A program made the position numbers and the translations under genes. From assembly GCA_015178975.1 (NCBI GenBank), contig WHVD01000015.1, positions 62,001 to 126,000 of the forward strand: 64,000 bases of DNA, read 5' to 3'. The DNA is from Hysterangium stoloniferum. Its lineage: Eukaryota > Basidiomycota > Agaricomycetes > Hysterangiales > Hysterangiaceae. Of this stretch, positions 59,338 through 64,000 are shown in pieces. The notes below the pieces were generated by a model. The model was not told the DNA's origin. It made no database searches and saw only the letters and a list, made by a program, of their open reading frames with translations. Within the stretch, counting starts at the first letter, position 1, and every line of letters starts with the position of its first letter.

Positions 59338-60725
59338 CAGTTGAGAATGGAAGCAGGAAGCAGGGTGTGTGACGTGTCCTGACTGTGATATTGACACGTT
59401 GTGTCACAGAGATCACACTTTGTTGTGATTTGTTTATTTGTATTTTTACTCACAGGGGTTAACAGATCATGTGGGGGTTATCCCAGGTTATCGATGTGGG
59501 TGAATGTGGGTGGTCACGTGCATGGTACATGACTCGACTCTTACAGATTATGTATATACTCTCTAGTTCTCGGCGATGACATCTTGTGGCTGTGCTATCT
59601 GTTTTTTTTTTTCTTCCAGTTCTGCCGTCGGCATTCTACACAATTTTAGACGAGGGATTGATTGTGTACATAACTTTTGGTTAACGCCGCGAAGGATATC
59701 CTAATCAGTGTTAGATTTTTTGTTTGCGAACAATGTGGCATGATGGGTAACCGGGTATGGTATTACGCGCTTACGTATACCCTAAACGAAAGTGTGTATA
59801 TGGAAATTCATGGTAATATTAGTTTCTATTATTCAGACCTATTTCGTTGGCAGGTAGTAGACAAGCCTGCTCTTTAGAAGGGACCCCGTCTCCCCTTCGG
59901 TATCATGTACGACCTGATGGGAGATCGTGTATATGATGATATGTTCACCCCAAAGGTAGCACCATCATTGGGAAGCGGTGTGAACCCACACTCAACAAAC
60001 AAACGGCGTTAGTTGTGATGGGTAATATTAAGGGCCATGCCTTGCGACGAAGATATTATGGACCCAACATTTGATGAATTCAATTCCGAACGATTTCTGT
60101 AGCCCGCTGGGCTACCAGCTACCAGCATTCAGAGCATTTAAATTTATATAAATCCGATCAAAAGACTGTCATTGAGAGTGTGAAGACGCCTCAGACCACC
60201 GTCAAGGCCGTGACCGGTGCCACAAAGAAACCCAATGCAACTCTCTCAGGCAACATCGGAAAGCGCATTGACTGCATCGGTGCGCGGGGACTTGTGTTTT
60301 ACTTATAACCAGCTACTCAGAATTACCTCTTTTCATAGAACTTCAGTCTTACAATTTAATAAGTACCAGTAACCAGTTGTTTCTCGAATTAAGGTTGGAT
60401 TAATCAAGCCATCCATGGTTTATTACATAAAACATAGCTTGCTGGAATAAATAATTTCTCGAAAAGTAATCGTACTATTACTGCATAAGCAAGTGAGACG
60501 TGGCAGTCACATAAAAGTGCGAAGTCGTGGTATAACATGATGAGCACCAAAATTACAAGTGTTACAATGGTACACGTGGGGAAAGCATCAGCAAAAGGGC
60601 GTAACGATAGACCTATTTGAATAGATATCGAGTGATTCCAGATAGTAGTTTTTTTAGGTTTTTGAAAGGCGTAGAAATATGACAGGACAGCAAGTGCCAT
60701 CCATAAACTGGAAGATTGGGACCAT
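59338..60725. other. Intergenic, no gene supported
   Basis: Contains the promoter of the 58450 gene and the 3' flank of the stomatin gene. A stretch at 60170-60300 is GC-richer and open for about 45 codons, perhaps a gene relic. Otherwise nothing recognised. Confidence 0.45.
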
Positions 60726-62219
60726 TCACAAATCTGCCATGCTGCTCAATAAACCAGCACGACTGGCGCCAGAAAGACCTTCACCGTTCTCCGATAGTCC
60801 ACCTCCACCGCTGCCAGATGCCAGTTGGTGGACAACGTCACCCTGTAGTTGCATGGGGACAAACACGACCTTGCTGTTCGCGGTCTTGGCCATGGCTTGC
60901 AATGCTTCAAGTTGACGGATCTGCATGGCGGCGGGACTAGCGAGAATGTCGGCAGCTTGTCGCATGAGGCGGGCAGCATCGACTTCAGCACGTGCAGCAA
61001 TGACTTTGGACTCTCCAATTCGCTTCTGTTGCGCAGCAGATGACAGAGATTGGGCAACTTCAGCCGAGAAAATGATGTCTTTGATACTAATATTGCGTGG
61101 TCAAACCAGCTCAAGAGAAATTTAAAGAAACGTTAACATACAGAATGCCTTCGATGGCAACTCCCCATTTCTGTGGGTAAAAGAAGAAAAAATTAGATTG
61201 ATGGATAATGATACGGAAGTACTCACGTCTGCCACATCTCCCACGATTTCTGCAATTTCAAAGGCTATTGCTTCGCGCTCTGTCACAACGGATTGAACGG
61301 CACGAGCACCGACCACATGACGCAAAGTGGTCTGAGCCCGTTCGATAAGTGCTTGTCGAAGGTCGCTAATACCACTACATAACAGTATTGGTAGGTGATC
61401 CAACTAGATATGTGCATCCGGACTTACAAGGCAGCACGGTAGGGGTTTACGATCTATAAAAAACTTAGACTTCACACACAAGATAATCAGGGCACAATCA
61501 TACCTGGAAATAGATCACGGAATCAATTTCCACATTAACGTTGTCTCGGGTAATGACCATTTGGCGACCAATGGGGCTGATCTGAATCTTGACATCGACA
61601 ACACGGAGAGACTCGGTACAAACGTTCACGTTGGCCAAACCGGGGTCGACAGCCTTATAGAAATTTCCAAAGCGCGAAATAAGCCCGACGGACCCTTAGA
61701 TTATGATTAGATATTGAATATGGAAATAAGTAATCGTTTATAAGGACCTTGCTCGACGTTCCTGTAGGGGTTAGGGAGTGGGCAGCAGGGAACCGCACCA
61801 AAACAACCAACGAAATTGCCCAAGGTATGGATCATACTTCCATATAGACCATGAGGAGTCTCCTGGATACCCATATCTTGATGATAAGAGGGCTAAAGGG
61901 AGTATGCTTGATAGGTGATCGTTATGCACAGTAAAAACGAATAACGAACCTGCATTTCTGAACGCTTCAAGGGCTGCACATGAATAATCTTCCCATCGTT
62001 TATAGTGTTCTTCATGCGTGCACCATGAGAATGTGAAACATCGGCTGTCACTGATTGTTAGAAAGAGAAAGTAAGGTGTATATCTAAAAGAAACTTGTAG
62101 TACGAGAACTGTTGAAGAGACTCACCTCCGGGAGCATCATGGTCAACAACATTGCTGTTTGCAGAATGGGTTGGCGAAGGAATGCGGAGTTTCTGGTCGA
62201 CACCGTTTGCGTTGGACAT
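60726..62219 (-). CDS. Stomatin-like SPFH/band 7 membrane protein
   Basis: Exons 62126-62219, 61950-62044, 61748-61892, 61504-61694, 61428-61453 (26 nt), 61227-61374, 61142-61170 (29 nt) and 60726-61086 join in frame to 362 residues. Stomatins are inner-leaflet scaffolds that oligomerise in membrane microdomains and tune channels. Seen: a disordered N-terminus, a CFGAVPCCPLPNPY stretch (likely hairpin/palmitoylation region), the SPFH domain (VEQGSVGLISRFG, DVKIQI, VITRDNVNVEIDSVIYF, NPYRAAFGI, LIERAQTTLRHVVG, EIAEIVGDVADKWGV), and a helical tail (SAAQQKRIGESKVIAARAE, ILASPAAMQIRQLEAL, NSKVVFVP). No long hydrophobic N-terminal anchor as in some relatives. No defect. Confidence 0.92.
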
Positions 62220-62760
62220 GGTGGGAGTGAGGTTATGAGCAGTGTTGACAATGTCTTTATACAGGTTTTGCTGCGGAGTAAATGTCGCGGGTTATGTAAT
62301 CAGGCTTCACACGATCGTGAATTGGCAATGACTCCATATCCCGCCTTTTGGGGCTTCCCGGTGCTGTGTTCGCTATACTTATCATACTGTGTGAGAATAG
62401 ACATGTACAGTTATTCTCATGCCCAGTCCGCAGTTACCCAAGGTGCTACCCTACCGTTAGTGAACAGCTACGTGCGGTTATCATGCGTCGCGCTTTTGAA
62501 ACATTATTCTGGTTTGCCGTTAATCTTGCCGAAAGCACATAGCCGACTTAGCCGATCCATCTAAGGAGGTGCGATTATTCATATCTATTTTTAAGAGACG
62601 ATCGGAGAGATGGATCCGAATATATCTAGTTGGCGCCCATGCTGTGCCAGTGTTGTGTAGATCTTTCCTAGGCTCAATTGGGGCAGCCATCCATCAAGAA
62701 AATCAGAACTTCCCGTCATAGCCAGTAGTTTAATAAACATACTTATATAACAAGTTCCTG
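62220..62760. other. Intergenic, stomatin promoter side
   Basis: Upstream region of the minus-strand stomatin gene. Short plus-strand open stretches (62112-62564) overlap its first exon and look spurious. Confidence 0.45.
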
Positions 62761-63690
62761 TCAGTGAGAGTGCCGGCATCCACTCAAAGCTGATAGAAGA
62801 GCATCGTCAATCCTTCCAAACGTACGACTCTCCAGGGTCTCAATCGCGTAATAGTAAGCCTTGTTTGAAGCCCGAAACACTTCGTGGAATCGAGCTGTGC
62901 AGAGTACTAAGGCCCATTTCAATCAAATACTTCTACCATGTGACCTCTGTATCCAACTAACGCAGCCATGCACCGCGAATATCAAGGATATGATTGTTGA
63001 GCATGTGCTCTGTAATAAGAGCAAACATTGCTCGTTCCGAATCGGAGGTTAGCCTCCCCGGTAACTGCGTCGGATTCCATTCATCGTAGAATGCCACAAA
63101 TGCGCAGCCTGACCATCTGGCCTACGGCATCTTGTCCTGAGTGGTGGGGTGTGGAAGTGGGAGTTGGGGAGGGGTGCTTGTAGACAATTTACTCGATAGT
63201 AGTGCTGTGATTTCATCAATTCCACATTAAATTGCGAGGCATGCCTCCAATAGAGGAAGGCAAACCTTGACATTCCCAAGACGATGGTTGTTTTATCGAC
63301 ATTACCAGTTCCCATAGCAACAATTGAAAGTTGTTGGTTGTTGTTCTATAGTGATCACCTCGATATTGCCTAGTGCACTCGTGCAACCTGCATTTTCAAA
63401 GTTGTATCGAAGGTGATAGTTACACTGGTGTCAGCCTGCGCCACAAGGATACTCAGCAGACCTTTTACTTTGTTTCCTGCTGCCCAGCCATGTATCGCGT
63501 TCGCTAGTTCCTTGAGCAATACACCGCGCTACTACCATCTGTGTGACCTGGAACCAGTGAGCATTATTGATGACAGGCTATCACCAAGGTTTGTTTGAAC
63601 GGGGTGAATGTAGGCGATACGGCATAGAAATGGGAGAAAAAGCAGGGCAGATTTGGAGATCTTGGTAACAATATCCATGCTGCTTAAATC
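62761..63690 (-). CDS. Unrecognised multi-exon gene or relic
   Basis: Minus-strand pieces with coding character separated by intron-like gaps: about 63530-63395 (KELANAIHGWAAGNKVKGLL, then ILVAQADTSVTITFDTTLKM), about 63335-63250 (LSIVAMGTGNVDKTTIVLGM), about 63040-62955 (AMFALITEHMLNNHILDIRG) and about 62890-62761 (RFHEVFRASNKAYYYAIETL, ending before a stop at 62761). I could not join all pieces in frame and recognise no family. It may be a partial gene continuing past 63690. Confidence 0.35.
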
Positions 63691-64000
63691 TCTCACGAAT
63701 TTCATATGAATTGATTCCAAATTTCAGGACAGGCAAAGTAACTGAGCGACCATCACTCTAGCTTCCATTTATATGATAGGCCCATAATCATTGTGGACAT
63801 GGATCAAGTGGCGCTGTGAGTAAGCGAGGCCATATACGGTAGCGCCGCGAACCACTGGCAGCCAGGAGGTAAGTGTAGCACCAGGGTAGTAATCATGAAA
63901 ACATAAATAAATAAAATTAACAGAATGAACTGTTATAACTCAATTTCAAGGAGACTATTATATAACTGTGTAAAATAGTGGTGACGGTTTTCATGGGCTT

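Noticed and set aside
59677..59877. 66-codon plus-strand frame
   Set aside because: No motif, isolated, near AT-rich sequence.
60404..60700. 98-codon minus-strand hydrophobic frame after the stomatin stop
   Set aside because: Could suggest a small membrane protein, but it lies in the expected 3' UTR, is AT-rich and has no splice or homology support.

Overview
The window looks like nuclear DNA of a filamentous basidiomycete, probably an agaricomycete. Host genes carry many 50-60 bp GT-AG introns, a BOI-type SH3-SAM-PH polarity protein and a DUF6699 protein (a family common in basidiomycetes), and between them lies about 46 kb of nested fungal retrotransposons. No rRNA, tRNA or CRISPR was seen.

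Left host block (1-8383, all +): a BOI1/2-like scaffold whose 5' end is outside the window, COQ10 (mitochondrial coenzyme Q carrier) only about 200 bp downstream, and a DUF6699 protein with an arginine/serine-rich front half. Right host block (55353-64000, all -): a VCX1/CAX-type Ca2+/H+ antiporter in about 20 small exons, an unrecognised 241-residue protein, a stomatin/SPFH protein, and an unrecognised possible gene at the edge.

Middle (about 9100-55040): a transposon island. I name the LTR families A to E. Family A has one apparently complete Ty3/gypsy chromovirus (34529-42068): 583-bp LTRs, a 5-bp target duplication CCTAT, intact gag, a likely -1 frameshift, an intact pol ending in a chromodomain, a Tf1-like self-priming site, and a spliced antisense gene for a Zn2Cys6-like coiled-coil protein. 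It sits inside an older, decayed gypsy element of family B (gag-pro 33228-34528, pol 42074-46192, two accessory ORFs 46393-48819, 3' LTR from 48845). Family C occurs as five solo LTRs, each with a clean 5-bp target duplication; family D as two LTR-like copies, family E as one. A dead Ty1/copia element (about 11709-18785) was hit by a Tc1-like transposon (12713-14329) and two C LTRs, one of which contains a B solo LTR. At 24698-27315 four LTRs are nested in one another.

The most notable signal is a short motif near the 3' end of the LTRs of families A, C, D and E. It has two stems, and the paired bases change together between families, which points to a conserved RNA structure in the transcript leader. 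The family A element joins this motif, self-priming, a frameshift and an antisense accessory gene in one intact unit.
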